Below are positions 1-8,688 of a DNA stretch of 64,000 bases, piece after piece. This DNA comes from Shewanella zhangzhouensis (GTDB lineage: Bacteria > Pseudomonadota > Gammaproteobacteria > Enterobacterales > Shewanellaceae): assembly GCF_019457615.1 (NCBI RefSeq), contig NZ_CP080414.1:1796501-1860500 (forward strand), read 5' to 3'. The notes beneath the pieces were generated by a model. It was not told the DNA's origin and did no database searches. It saw only the letters and a program-made list of their open reading frames with translations. A program made the position numbers and the translations under genes. Within the stretch, counting starts at the first letter, position 1; every line of letters starts with the position of its first letter.

Positions 1-76
1 TAAGACCTGGACGGAACGATGGAAGTCGATTTAAACAAGAACTTCCACAACGCTGTCCCTAATGGAGGATACCATT

Positions 77-427
77 GTGAGTAAAACACTCTTGAGCGCC
101 CTTTTCGGCGCAGCCTTTGCAGCCCTGGCTCTGTCTCCTGCGGCCTTTGCCGGTGATCAGACCCTGGCTGAGTTCCACGTTGAAAACGGTGGTTGTGATT
201 CTTGCCACAAGGATGAGTCTCCTTCGGCTGACGGTGCTTATGAGTTCGAACAATGCCAAAGCTGCCACGGCACTCTGGCTGAAATGGACGACGTGCACAA
301 GCCACACGATGGCAATCTGGTGTGTGCTGACTGCCACGCCCCACACGACAATAACGTGGGCCAGAAGCCTACCTGTGAGTCCTGCCATGACGATGGCCGC
401 ACCGCGGACAGCGTACTGAAAAAGTAA
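77..427 (+). CDS. cctA: Small periplasmic tetraheme cytochrome c (CctA/STC type)
   Basis: A 116-residue precursor with an N-terminal signal peptide ending near AFA-GDQ, followed by a small domain with four CXXCH haem c sites (CDSCH, CQSCH, CADCH, CESCH). The size and motif spacing match the small tetraheme cytochrome of Shewanella, an abundant periplasmic carrier that moves electrons from the inner-membrane quinol dehydrogenase CymA towards terminal reductases. I chose the GTG at 77 because GGAGG at 64-68 sits 8 bases before it. An in-frame ATG at 62 overlaps that ribosome site and would add five residues before the signal peptide. The gene is monocistronic and ends just before a strong terminator. 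Confidence 0.93.
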   Translation: MSKTLLSALFGAAFAALALSPAAFAGDQTLAEFHVENGGCDSCHKDESPSADGAYEFEQCQSCHGTLAEMDDVHKPHDGNLVCADCHAPHDNNVGQKPTCESCHDDGRTADSVLKK

Positions 428-444
428 GCTTTTTGACCTTAAGG

Positions 445-467
445 AGCCGGCAATCGCCGGCTTTTTT
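445..467 (+). terminator. Rho-independent terminator of cctA
   Basis: A 7-bp GC-rich stem (AGCCGGC / GCCGGCT) with a 4-base loop, followed by a T run, 18 bases after the cytochrome stop codon. Confidence 0.9.
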
Positions 468-530
468 GTGCTTGGCGACTGCTGCAGGATAGGGTAGTTT
501 TACCTGACGGGATATTTCAGGGATGTAGCC

Positions 531-1125
531 ATGGTACAGAATGGATTAGGTGCAGTCGTACTGACACTGATTGTCATGCTAAGCGGTTGCAGTCAAACAA
601 GGGATTTGCACAGTGCCGACGCTATCCCAATCCCAATAAATAAGTCACTTTACTCCGATTCATTGGCTGCAAACGTCATCAGTTACTCGAGTCTGTTTAC
701 GCTAACACCATCCCAATACGATGACATCGAACGCTTTATCCATCGGCCTCATATTGCCCCATTAGCGCCTTTTATTCAGGCGAGGCATTATTTACTTGAT
801 ACCCTGACGGAGTTTCACTATGAAGGCCAAAGCCTGAGTGCCTCAGACGCCTTGATGCTCAATTGAAGATTATCGTGGCTTTGATTTTTATGTACTGGGT
901 CATGAAGCCCTTCGCCAGGGTAACTACAACGAAGCGGAAATGTACTTTTCCAAACTTTTGAAAAACGCGCCTTATTTTCATCCGGGATGGTTTGAGCTTG
1001 CTAAAGCACAGGCGGTTCAGGGCAAGTTTGATATAGCAAAACAAGCACTAGAAAAGGCGCTGGCACTTTCGTCACGCAGCGAAGACGTGCGTCGGTATCA
1101 GGCTAAACTCTCGTTATTCGAATAG
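531..1125 (+). pseudogene. Frameshifted TPR-containing lipoprotein
   Basis: The first frame (531-866) encodes a lipoprotein signal with lipobox LSGC (Cys20) and about 90 further residues, then stops. A second frame, continuous from about 857 to 1125, carries on as a TPR-like helical region (residues such as YNEAEMYFSKLL and GKFDIAKQALEKAL). The two overlap around 850-866 and together read as one protein of about 190-200 residues if one base is skipped near 855-865. This is therefore either a recent frameshift or a sequencing error. The second frame has no good start of its own apart from an internal ATG at 940 without a clear ribosome site. Function is unknown; TPR lipoproteins usually scaffold envelope assemblies. 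Confidence 0.6.
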
Positions 1126-1486
1126 CCCATGGCGGCAATCACGCCAAGTCGACATCAGTAAAATCGGCAAAAAATTCAGGATCATAGAATATTGCGATGT
1201 GGCTCCTGTCAGTGGCGTGGCTTGTCCTTTGGGCGGTTGATTGCTTTCATTAATGGGCTCAAGCGTTATGGAAAACAACTTCAGCTAACACTAATATTAT
1301 TTAGCGATAAGACGATTGCTTCGGGCAGAGCTTTGGCAGCAGCATGGGGACGACAGCAGAATAATTGACGGTATGTTACTAAGTAAGGGGTAGATACTGC
1401 CTTTTAATTGGTGTAACTTGTGCGTGTTCTGCTTGGAGATTAGCGCAGAGCAGGTTTACCCAGAATTAACACGGAGGTTGAGCGTT
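1126..1486 (+). other. Intergenic stretch with decayed coding remnant
   Basis: Two overlapping frames here look protein-like but have no usable start. One frame reads up to the TGA at 1238-1240 and includes KKFRIIEYCDVAP and ACPLGG. The other continues as LIAFINGLKRYGK through LFSDKTIASGRALAAAW to the TGA at 1366-1368. Inserting a single T near 1237 would join them into one segment of roughly 70 residues. I do not recognise the family. From 1369 to the ribosome site at 1473 I see only the probable upstream region of the regulator. Confidence 0.45.
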
Positions 1487-2119
1487 ATGTTCAAGATAAT
1501 ACATTGGATGGTGGTATCTCGTTCACACTTGTTGGGTGATTTACTGGACTGCCGTTGGCCACAGGAGTTTTTGGTCAAGCTGACCAAAGCGGCGCCAGAA
1601 GAGATGTGTAACAAGTTGCACCTCAGTCAGGTTTCTCTGGTGGTGATTGACCTGGCGTCGGTAGACTTGCAAAAGGCCTATCAGCTGCAGAAGCATATCG
1701 AAAGGGAATATTCGTCCATCAAGGTGGTGTTTATCCACTTTCCCCGTCAAACCGATGCGCGTTTCCTCGTTAATCAATCCGTTACTGCAGGCGTATTTTT
1801 CTTTGACGCCAGTCTGGCAGATATTGGTGAAGGTCTTGGTGAAATCCTGAAAGGTCGCAGCCAAATTCCGGCACAGTTACTGCGCAGCAGCAATGGTGAA
1901 GAGTACGAAGAAGACAGTGAGAAACTGACCATTCGTGAGCGTGAAGTGCTGCAGGCACTCTTGTCGGGTAGCACAAATCTCGACATTGCCAACCGACTTT
2001 TCGTCAGCGAAAGTACCATCAAAACCCATCTTTACCGTGCATTTCGCAAGATTGGCGTATCCAGCCGTGGTCAGGCCATCGCCTGGGCCCAAACCCATTT
2101 GCACGAAGTCCACGTATGA
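1487..2119 (+). CDS. CsgD-like LuxR/FixJ-family transcriptional regulator
   Basis: A 210-residue protein close to the length of CsgD. The N-terminal half (about 1-130) resembles a degenerate receiver-type or CsgD N-terminal domain. The C-terminal part (about 145-205) is a clear LuxR-type helix-turn-helix, with LTIREREVLQALLSG followed by NLDIANRLFVSESTIKTHL. CsgD controls curli and biofilm matrix genes, but no curli genes are visible here, so the targets are unknown. I chose ATG 1487 because GGAGG at 1473-1477 precedes it. An upstream in-frame start at 1418 has no ribosome site. The gene is flanked on its 5' side by decayed genes and ends at a shared terminator. Confidence 0.85.
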   Translation: MFKIIHWMVVSRSHLLGDLLDCRWPQEFLVKLTKAAPEEMCNKLHLSQVSLVVIDLASVDLQKAYQLQKHIEREYSSIKVVFIHFPRQTDARFLVNQSVTAGVFFFDASLADIGEGLGEILKGRSQIPAQLLRSSNGEEYEEDSEKLTIREREVLQALLSGSTNLDIANRLFVSESTIKTHLYRAFRKIGVSSRGQAIAWAQTHLHEVHV

Positions 2120-2159
2120 CGGTAACGTTATTCTGCGATGAGCAATGCAGATAAGCAGT

Positions 2160-2187
2160 AAAAAAGGCGTCCAGGACGCCTTTTTTG
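2160..2187. terminator. Bidirectional terminator
   Basis: A-rich and T-rich tails flank a GGCGTCC / GGACGCC stem between the convergent CsgD-like gene and the M61 peptidase gene, so it can serve both strands. Confidence 0.85.
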
Positions 2188-2202
2188 TTGGCAAAAACGC
2201 CG

Positions 2203-3966
2203 TTAACCAAGCCAGGCGGTGATAGCCCCGGCATCTTCCAGATGCAGTGACACTGTATCCAGCGGTGCCGGCTTAAGTGTCAGGGTTGAGGTCATCAATT
2301 CGTCGCGGCGGAAGAAATGCAGTGCCAGCTCATCACCTTCGTTGTAACTGTTAAGCACGTTTTCAAGATTGGCAGTGGCCTGAAGCCCATCCACGGCAAT
2401 CAGTAAGTCACCGGCCGATAAACCGGCCAGATGCGCGCTGCCGGACTCTGCCACCGTTTGAATTCTCACCCCCAATGCCTCGGCCTTGAATTTGGCACCA
2501 AGGGACAGTGTCAGTGGTGAAGGTTTACCGCCTCCGGTGTCGTTTTGACCGCTGGCGGCCCTAAGCTCCATACGAACACCAAACTCGGCAAGAAGCGGAG
2601 CAAGGGGTAAGTCGTCTGTGTTGTCCAGGTAGGCAAAAATATCGCTCACATCCCGGCCAAGAAGCTCTGCCACCAGTGCCTGATGGCTCTCTTCCTCCGT
2701 GCCTTTACCGGTCAGGCCGAAGCGCGTCCATAACAGGCGCATCAGGGAGTCCAGGCTCTCTTTACCTGCGGTTTCCTTTCGGATAACGAGGTCCAGGTAC
2801 AGGCCAAAGAGCGCCCCCTTGGTGTAGTAACTCACGATGGCGTTTTGGGCATTCTCATCCTGCTTGTAGAACTTGGTCCAGGCATTGAAGCTCGAATCCC
2901 TGAGGCTTTGCTTGAAACGGCCAACCCCACGGTATACCCGGGTCATGGTTTCACTGAGCATGTCCAAATAGGTTTGGGTATCAACTTTGCCTGCTTTCAG
3001 CGTCAGCAGGTCGTCATAGTAGGACGTGAGTCCTTCGTAGGCCCACAGTTGCCGGGTGTAGCTTTCACTGTCCAGCGCATAGGGAATAAAGGTGGCGGGT
3101 TTGATCCGTTTGACGTTCCAGCTGTGGAAATACTCATGGCTGCACAGGGATAAATAGGTGCGATAGTCCTTGTTGACTTTGTCATCCATGGACAGCGGCA
3201 AATCTTTGCGTGAGCACACCAGCGCCGTGGACCTGCGGTGCTCCAATCCGCCAAAGCCGTTGTCCAATACCATGGTCATAAACAGGTATTCATCGAAGGG
3301 GGCAGGCGTACCAAACAGTTGTATCTGGGTTTCGCAGATGGCTTTTAAATCCTGGCACAGTCGCTCCATATCGCAGCGATGGCGGCCGGTCAGCACGACG
3401 TGGTGGGGCACACCACAGGCCTCAAAGCTTGCCTGGGTAAAGTCACCCATTTCCACCGGATGGTCGATAAGGGCGTCATAGTTTTCGGCTTCAAAGGCGC
3501 CAAATCGCCAGGCATCACCGCTGCGCCTTTGCAGTGTAGTCGCCACTCGCCAATGGTTGAGGGCAATCTCGGTCGGCGCCTGAATTTCAACCCGCAGCGG
3601 CCTGTCGGTTTGACCTTCTACCGCCAGGAACACACTGGAGCCGTTGAAAAATCCATGGGTCATATCCAGATGAGCACTGCGCACTGACAGGTCGAATGCG
3701 TACACCTGATATGACAGTACCAGCGGCTCTGTAGAGCGGTTTTCCACTTGCCAACGTTGTTTATCGAGTTGAGTGAGAGCGACGGGATTATTCCCTTGCC
3801 AGGCTTTGATGCCAATCAGATTGCGGGCAAAGTCACGCACCATATACGAGCCCGGGATCCAGGCTGGCAACGAAAGCACTTGGTGAACACCGGGGGTTGG
3901 GATCTCCAGATTGACCTCAAACAGATGAGCCTTGGGATCACTTGGAATAATGCGGTAGCGGATCAT
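2203..3966 (-). CDS. M61 family peptidase (glycyl aminopeptidase-like) with PDZ domain
   Basis: A 587-residue protein with the M61 layout. An N-terminal beta domain (about 1-170) is followed by a thermolysin-like catalytic domain with the zinc motif HEYFH at about 277-281 and a downstream glutamate in LWAYEGLTSYYDD (about 311). A C-terminal PDZ domain follows (about 490-560, containing GLSAGDLLIAVDG). Members of this family cleave N-terminal glycine or alanine or act as PDZ-regulated peptidases. No signal peptide is seen with the start at 3966, which is preceded by a GGGAA ribosome-like site. A longer reading to 4023 would add 19 poorly conserved residues. The gene stands alone and converges on the CsgD-like gene. 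Confidence 0.9.
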   Translation of the reverse strand: MIRYRIIPSDPKAHLFEVNLEIPTPGVHQVLSLPAWIPGSYMVRDFARNLIGIKAWQGNNPVALTQLDKQRWQVENRSTEPLVLSYQVYAFDLSVRSAHLDMTHGFFNGSSVFLAVEGQTDRPLRVEIQAPTEIALNHWRVATTLQRRSGDAWRFGAFEAENYDALIDHPVEMGDFTQASFEACGVPHHVVLTGRHRCDMERLCQDLKAICETQIQLFGTPAPFDEYLFMTMVLDNGFGGLEHRRSTALVCSRKDLPLSMDDKVNKDYRTYLSLCSHEYFHSWNVKRIKPATFIPYALDSESYTRQLWAYEGLTSYYDDLLTLKAGKVDTQTYLDMLSETMTRVYRGVGRFKQSLRDSSFNAWTKFYKQDENAQNAIVSYYTKGALFGLYLDLVIRKETAGKESLDSLMRLLWTRFGLTGKGTEEESHQALVAELLGRDVSDIFAYLDNTDDLPLAPLLAEFGVRMELRAASGQNDTGGGKPSPLTLSLGAKFKAEALGVRIQTVAESGSAHLAGLSAGDLLIAVDGLQATANLENVLNSYNEGDELALHFFRRDELMTSTLTLKPAPLDTVSLHLEDAGAITAWLG

Positions 3967-4153
3967 AATGGTTCCCGAAATCAATGATGCAGGCATGCTG
4001 CCAAATTCCAGCTCTGTTGGCAAAGGGAGTTGGCTTTTCTCTTACCCAAATGTGCTGGGTCTTGCTATGATAAGCCCATTGAATTCAAGGCAGAAAACAG
4101 CCACTTTTTCCTCAGGAATGGATAGCCAACCCTGACAGCATATGGAGTTCACC

Positions 4154-4507
4154 ATGGCCGAAGAAACCATTTTCAGCAAAATTATCCGCCGCGAAATCCC
4201 TGCCGATATCCTGTATCAGGATGAACTGGTGACCGCGTTTCGCGATATTGCCCCCAAGGCGCCGACCCATGTGTTGATAGTGCCCAATCATCTTATTCCC
4301 ACTGCCAATGACGTGAAGGCATCGGATGAGCTGGCACTCGGCCGTATGTTTACCGTGGCCGCCAAGCTCGCGGACGAAGCGGGTATTGCCAAAGATGGTT
4401 ATCGACTCATCATGAACTGTAACAGTCATGGTGGCCAGGAGGTTTACCATATTCACATGCACCTGGTGGGCGGCGAGCCTTTGGGCCCCATGCTTGCCCA
4501 GCGCTGA
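4154..4507 (+). CDS. hinT: HIT family purine nucleoside phosphoramidase HinT
   Basis: A 117-residue HIT protein with the histidine triad H99-I-H101-M-H103 near the C-terminus and the typical N-terminus (ETIFSKIIRREIP). HinT hydrolyses adenosine 5'-phosphoramidates and aminoacyl-adenylates in the cytoplasm. The ATG at 4154 has GGAG at 4144-4147 in front, so the in-frame ATG at 4142 is unlikely. In Escherichia coli hinT is followed by ycfL and later thiK. Here ycfL lies nearby and a ThiK-like kinase gene follows about 5 kb on, so part of that order seems kept. The next gene starts 11 bases after the stop. Confidence 0.95.
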   Translation: MAEETIFSKIIRREIPADILYQDELVTAFRDIAPKAPTHVLIVPNHLIPTANDVKASDELALGRMFTVAAKLADEAGIAKDGYRLIMNCNSHGGQEVYHIHMHLVGGEPLGPMLAQR

Positions 4508-4518
4508 TTGGCGGTGTT

Positions 4519-5508
4519 ATGAAAGTTAATCCGGATTTTTTTGAGCTCACGCCGCTGGCACAACGCTTTGTCAGCCAGCTGGCCCAGTGTCGGCGTCTGG
4601 GTATCAAGGTGCATGAAGGCAGTGAGCATCATGTACTTTTGGAGCTGCCCTATAGTCAGGCGCTGATTGGCTACCCTGATACCGGGGTTATCCACGGCGG
4701 GGTTATCACCACCCTGATAGACACAGCCAGCGGCACGGCCGTGGTCTGCGCCATTCAGGAGAAATTCCAAACCCTGGAAATTTCGCCCACCCTGGATTTG
4801 CGGGTCGACTATATGCGTCCGGCCGAACCCGGCAAGAGTGTGTATGCCTTTGCCGAATGCTACCGCTTATCATCCAACATCGCCTTTACCCGTGCCATCG
4901 CCTATCAGGACAGCATAGATGAGCCCATTGCCCATGCGGTTGGCTCCTTTATGCGTATCAGCCCTGAGATGGTGGGGGAAACCTTCCGCAATGCGCTCTT
5001 GGAAGACAACGTGATCCTTGGCCCTGTGGTGACTGAACTTGCCCATTGTCCCGATGAGGGCAAAAGTCCCAAACCCATGGATGTGAAGGAAATTGTGCGC
5101 CGGGTGGCCGAGCTCAATGACTTTGGTCATCTGCTGGAGCAAGTGCCCTATGCCCGTTTCATCGGTATGGAAGTGGAGCGATTTGGCGATGAGCTGGTGT
5201 GCCGCTTGCCCTCACGGGACGCCAATATTGGCAATCCCGTGCTGCCCGCCATTCATGGCGGTGTGATTGCCGGTTTTATGGAAATGTCGGCAATTGTGCA
5301 GTTAATGGTATTTATGCAAACCTCGAGAGTGCCAAAAGTAGTCGACTTTTCAATTGATTATCTGAGGGCTGGTCTGCATAAGGATACCTTTGCCGAGTGT
5401 ATTATTACCCGGCAGGGGCGGCGGGTTGCCAATGTAAACATCAGTTGCTGGCAAACCAACCGCAAACAGCTGATAGCCACGGCCAGGGCGCACTTCCTGA
5501 TTGATTAA
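4519..5508 (+). CDS. Tandem hotdog (PaaI-type) thioesterase
   Basis: A 329-residue protein made of two hotdog domains in series, where most PaaI-type thioesterases have one of about 140 residues. The first half carries HGGVITTLID (His59, Asp68) and the second carries IHGGVIAGFME (His246, Glu255). Each HGG motif is followed by an acidic residue where the catalytic Asp/Glu of PaaI enzymes lies, so both halves could be active. The likely substrates are acyl- or aryl-CoA thioesters, and the specific one is unknown. It sits 11 bases after hinT and is probably cotranscribed with it. No signal peptide is seen, so it should be cytoplasmic. Confidence 0.85.
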   Translation: MKVNPDFFELTPLAQRFVSQLAQCRRLGIKVHEGSEHHVLLELPYSQALIGYPDTGVIHGGVITTLIDTASGTAVVCAIQEKFQTLEISPTLDLRVDYMRPAEPGKSVYAFAECYRLSSNIAFTRAIAYQDSIDEPIAHAVGSFMRISPEMVGETFRNALLEDNVILGPVVTELAHCPDEGKSPKPMDVKEIVRRVAELNDFGHLLEQVPYARFIGMEVERFGDELVCRLPSRDANIGNPVLPAIHGGVIAGFMEMSAIVQLMVFMQTSRVPKVVDFSIDYLRAGLHKDTFAECIITRQGRRVANVNISCWQTNRKQLIATARAHFLID

Positions 5509-5676
5509 GCTGTCTGGTTAATACTGTAGGCTTCACTCTAATCAGCGGGTATTCAGCAAAGTGCGACTACACTGACGCAGGTACGCTGGCGAGGATGACA
5601 CAGGTTTTTTATGCTTAATTTGGTCTGAAGCCTGACGGCACAGGCGCTGCGTATGGTTTCCAAAACAGGAGGTTCT

Positions 5677-6072
5677 ATGAAGATTGCAAAGCTGGTTTTA
5701 CTGGTGGCCCTTGTGGTGCTTGCCGGTGGCTGCGCCAAGCATACGGCAGGGATTTCGGCGTCGTCGTCGGGGGAGACCCGGGTCGATAACAGCACCTTTG
5801 GTCGAGAGGTGTCTGTGGGGGAACTTAAAATGAGCAGCAGCGGAGACTTGCTCACGGCCCATGCGCTCATTCAGAGTCGGGTGGCTACCGATCTCAGGCT
5901 GCAGTATCGCTTTACCTGGTACGATACCCAGGGACTGGTGATTGACGGAGAAGGGCAGAGCTGGCAGTCGCTTAAACTCCACGGCATGCAGCAGATGCAA
6001 GTCAGCTCGGCGGCGCCCAATCCATCCGCCAGCCGTTATGAGGTCTATGTGCGCAAGGCATTTTCCAACTAA
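5677..6072 (+). CDS. ycfL: YcfL family lipoprotein
   Basis: A 131-residue lipoprotein with lipobox LAGGC (Cys19), followed by a single beta-rich domain matching the YcfL/DUF1425 family (RYRFTWYDTQGLVIDG-type core). In Escherichia coli ycfL lies between hinT and lpoB. Its role is not settled, but the genomic context ties it to the envelope. The start at 5677 has AGGAGG at 5667-5672 in front. A longer reading from 5653 would place eight residues before the lipoprotein signal. A terminator follows directly. Confidence 0.88.
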   Translation: MKIAKLVLLVALVVLAGGCAKHTAGISASSSGETRVDNSTFGREVSVGELKMSSSGDLLTAHALIQSRVATDLRLQYRFTWYDTQGLVIDGEGQSWQSLKLHGMQQMQVSSAAPNPSASRYEVYVRKAFSN

Positions 6073-6100
6073 GCTGCGCTGGCGCTCGATGGTCATGATT

Positions 6101-6125
6101 AAACACCGGCATTGCCGGTGTTTTT
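6101..6125 (+). terminator. Rho-independent terminator after ycfL
   Basis: Stem ACACCGGC / GCCGGTGT followed by TTTTT. It separates ycfL from the thiamine cluster promoter. Confidence 0.88.
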
Positions 6126-6265
6126 GTTGCTGCGGGCTTATTGTGTGTACTTTACCTTTGTGTGCTGTTTCTCACACCGGTGACTTACCCAGAGCTGCTG
6201 TCACGGGAGTGAAAATTTCCACCCGAGGTTTGCAACAAAAGTATCATCCCGGTGGAATATGGGCG

Positions 6266-6271
6266 TATAAT
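6266..6271 (+). promoter_or_regulatory. Candidate -10 element of the thiamine cluster
   Basis: An exact TATAAT lies just 5' of the TPP riboswitch core, the right place for a transcript that begins with the aptamer. No convincing -35 hexamer is seen at standard spacing. Confidence 0.5.
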
Positions 6272-6279
6272 TGGCCGCG

Positions 6280-6366
6280 CCAAGGGGTGTCTGCTGTATG
6301 CAGACTGAGATGTCTTCGGACAAACCCTTAGAACCTGATCCGGCTGATACCGGCGTAGGAATGGGC
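6280..6366 (+). ncRNA. TPP riboswitch (THI element)
   Basis: The conserved thi-box blocks occur in the right order: GGGGTGTCTGC, then CTGAGAT at 6305-6311, ACCCTTAGAACCTGAT at 6325-6339, and ATACCGGCGTAGGAA at 6347-6361. These bind thiamine pyrophosphate. The element lies 66 bases before the TonB-receptor start. No strong terminator stem separates them, so control is probably at translation initiation, as in many gammaproteobacteria. It marks the downstream operon as thiamine-responsive. Confidence 0.95.
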
Positions 6367-6431
6367 TGATACTGCAAATTGATTGCCACTCCGAGCTTGC
6401 CGGATCTCATACAAATTTTGTTGAGGTCCAA

Positions 6432-8624
6432 ATGTTTACTAAATCCCGTATTCCCCTGTTTGCCCTGGCACCCGTGTCTTTGGCCGTATGTTCGTCGCTG
6501 GCCTTTGCCGCCGACAGCAAGGCTACCGCTGAAGAAAATCCCATGGAAGTGATGCTGGTGACGGCCGATTTTCGGGGACTCTCGGTTGAAAAAATTCCCT
6601 CCAGCGTGACCGTGATTGATGCCCAGAAGATAGAAGATGAAGGGGCTCAGCACTTTGAAGATATTTTGGGTTCGGTGGCCAATTTCAACTGGTCCGGTGG
6701 CACCTCCAGGCCCCGTTATTTTCAGATCCGCGGTGTAGGCGAGCAGGAAGACTACAAGGGCGCGCCCAACTCATCCGTTGGCTATTTGATTGACGATATC
6801 GACCTGTCAGGCCTGGGCATGGTGTCCAGCATGTACGATCTGCAGCAAGTCGAAGTACTTCGTGGTCCTCAGGGTACCCGCTATGGCGCCAATGCGCTGG
6901 CTGGGCTGATTTACCTTAAGAGCAACGACCCCACAGAGCAGTTTGAACACGGCGCCCAGCTGAGCATCGGCAATGACAATCTCAGAACCTTCGCCGGTTT
7001 CAGCTCCGGCCCCATGATGGACTCTGGGGAACTGCTGTACCGTGTTGCCATTGAACAGCACCGCCAGGACGGTTTTCGTGACAACCTGTACCTTGGCCGT
7101 TCAGACACCAACGAGCGTGATGAACTGAGTTTCAGAACCAAGGTGCGCTGGTATGCCAACGACCATACTCAGGTAGACTTCACCCTGATGCACGCCGACT
7201 TTGACAATGGTTACGATGCCTGGACGCTGGATAACAATGGCTTTGATACCCTGACCGACATGCCGGGCACAGATGCCCAGCGCACCACGGGTGTGGGCTT
7301 GAAGGTGCTGTACGATGGCTTTGATAAGGCCGAGTTAACCTCGCTGACCAGCTTTGCCGGAACTGACCATCATCACGGTTACGATGGCGACTGGGCGAAC
7401 CCCGAATATTGGGCCGCACGCCAGTGCACCGATGATTACGATGTCAACGGTAATGGTGACTATGCTGAGCTCCTGCCATGCGAATACGATTACACCTGGG
7501 ATAAGCGCGGCGATCGCAGCACTGTGTCCCAGGAGTTCCGTTTGGCCAGTAACGAGGCCGGCAAGATTTGGGGTGACAGCACTGCCTGGCTCGTTGGCCT
7601 GTATGGTATGCAGCTTAAAGAAGACAACGACCTCGCTTCTTTTTACAACGGTTGGCCAGATGAAGCCCTGCGCTCCAGCTATGAAGCGACCAACCTGGCC
7701 ATCTTCGGTCAGCTCGACAGCGACCTGGGGCAGGAGATAAACCTGTCCGTGGGGCTGCGTCTTGAGCGTCGTGATGCCGATTACAGCGATGATGCAGGGG
7801 ATGCCTTTGACCCATCTGAGACCATGTGGGGAGGCCATATTGCCATCGGCAAGCAGCTGAATGAGCAGCATAATCTCTATGGCCGCATTGCCCGCGGTTA
7901 CAAGGCGGGCGGCTTTAACATGTCGCTGCCTGCTGAGTTTGCCGATAAGAAGGAGTTCGATACCGAAGTCCTCTACAACTACGAAATTGGTCTTAAGTCG
8001 AGCTTCCTAGAAGGCAACTTCGACACCAATCTGGCACTGTTCTTTATGGACAGACAAGATCAGCAGGTATCGGCATCCCAACAGGACCCTGCCAAACCCC
8101 AGCGTTTCGTTCTCTTTACCGAAAATGCCGGCAGCTCAACCAATTACGGGGCCGAGCTTGACCTGAACTGGTATGCCACCGATAACCTGCACTTCTACGG
8201 CAGCCTGGGCTATCTCAAAGCTGAGTACGGTGACTACAGCTATCAGGACAAATATGGCAGCCTGGTCGACCTCTCTGGCCGCGAGTTGGCACATGCACCC
8301 AATTGGACCTGGTCACTGGGCACCACCTGGCGTGCCGACTCAGGCTTTTTTGCCAACCTCAATGCCAATGGCAAGAGCAAGTTCTACTATTCAGACTCCA
8401 ACGACTCAGTTTCCAAAGACTATGCAGTGCTCAATGCCCGCGCAGGCTATGAAGGCGATATCTGGTCTGTCTATGTATGGGGACGCAATCTGCTGGATGA
8501 AGAATATGGTGTCCGGGGATTCTATTTTGGCAATGAGCCGGATAATGGCTGGGCGGACAAGCAATATATCCGCTTTGGCGATCCCCGCGCTTTTGGCGTG
8601 ACCCTGGATGTGCGTTTTCTGTAA
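6432..8624 (+). CDS. TonB-dependent outer-membrane receptor, probably for thiamine
   Basis: A 730-residue receptor with a signal peptide (cleavage near AFAAD), a TonB box-like segment (MEVMLVTADF), a plug domain (about 50-160, including QVEVLRGPQGTRYGANALAG), and a 22-strand type barrel ending VTLDVRFL. The receptor class takes up scarce large or bound nutrients using TonB energy. The TPP riboswitch directly upstream and the thiamine-binding protein and PnuT-like permease downstream point to thiamine or a thiamine phosphate as substrate. Riboswitch-linked receptors of this kind (Omr1) have been described in Shewanella-type genomes. The substrate assignment is inferred from context. Confidence 0.88.
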   Translation: MFTKSRIPLFALAPVSLAVCSSLAFAADSKATAEENPMEVMLVTADFRGLSVEKIPSSVTVIDAQKIEDEGAQHFEDILGSVANFNWSGGTSRPRYFQIRGVGEQEDYKGAPNSSVGYLIDDIDLSGLGMVSSMYDLQQVEVLRGPQGTRYGANALAGLIYLKSNDPTEQFEHGAQLSIGNDNLRTFAGFSSGPMMDSGELLYRVAIEQHRQDGFRDNLYLGRSDTNERDELSFRTKVRWYANDHTQVDFTLMHADFDNGYDAWTLDNNGFDTLTDMPGTDAQRTTGVGLKVLYDGFDKAELTSLTSFAGTDHHHGYDGDWANPEYWAARQCTDDYDVNGNGDYAELLPCEYDYTWDKRGDRSTVSQEFRLASNEAGKIWGDSTAWLVGLYGMQLKEDNDLASFYNGWPDEALRSSYEATNLAIFGQLDSDLGQEINLSVGLRLERRDADYSDDAGDAFDPSETMWGGHIAIGKQLNEQHNLYGRIARGYKAGGFNMSLPAEFADKKEFDTEVLYNYEIGLKSSFLEGNFDTNLALFFMDRQDQQVSASQQDPAKPQRFVLFTENAGSSTNYGAELDLNWYATDNLHFYGSLGYLKAEYGDYSYQDKYGSLVDLSGRELAHAPNWTWSLGTTWRADSGFFANLNANGKSKFYYSDSNDSVSKDYAVLNARAGYEGDIWSVYVWGRNLLDEEYGVRGFYFGNEPDNGWADKQYIRFGDPRAFGVTLDVRFL

Positions 8625-8641
8625 TTGAAATGATTGAATCC

Positions 8642-8663
8642 GGGCGCGCATGTAAGCGCGCCC
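8642..8663 (+). repeat. Intercistronic GC-rich hairpin
   Basis: An 8-bp perfect stem GGGCGCGC / GCGCGCCC with a 6-base loop and no following T run, between the receptor and the next cistron. It probably protects or processes the mRNA and could lower expression of the downstream genes. Confidence 0.6.
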
Positions 8664-8688
8664 GCGAAGCTTGATGAGGAACCTAATG

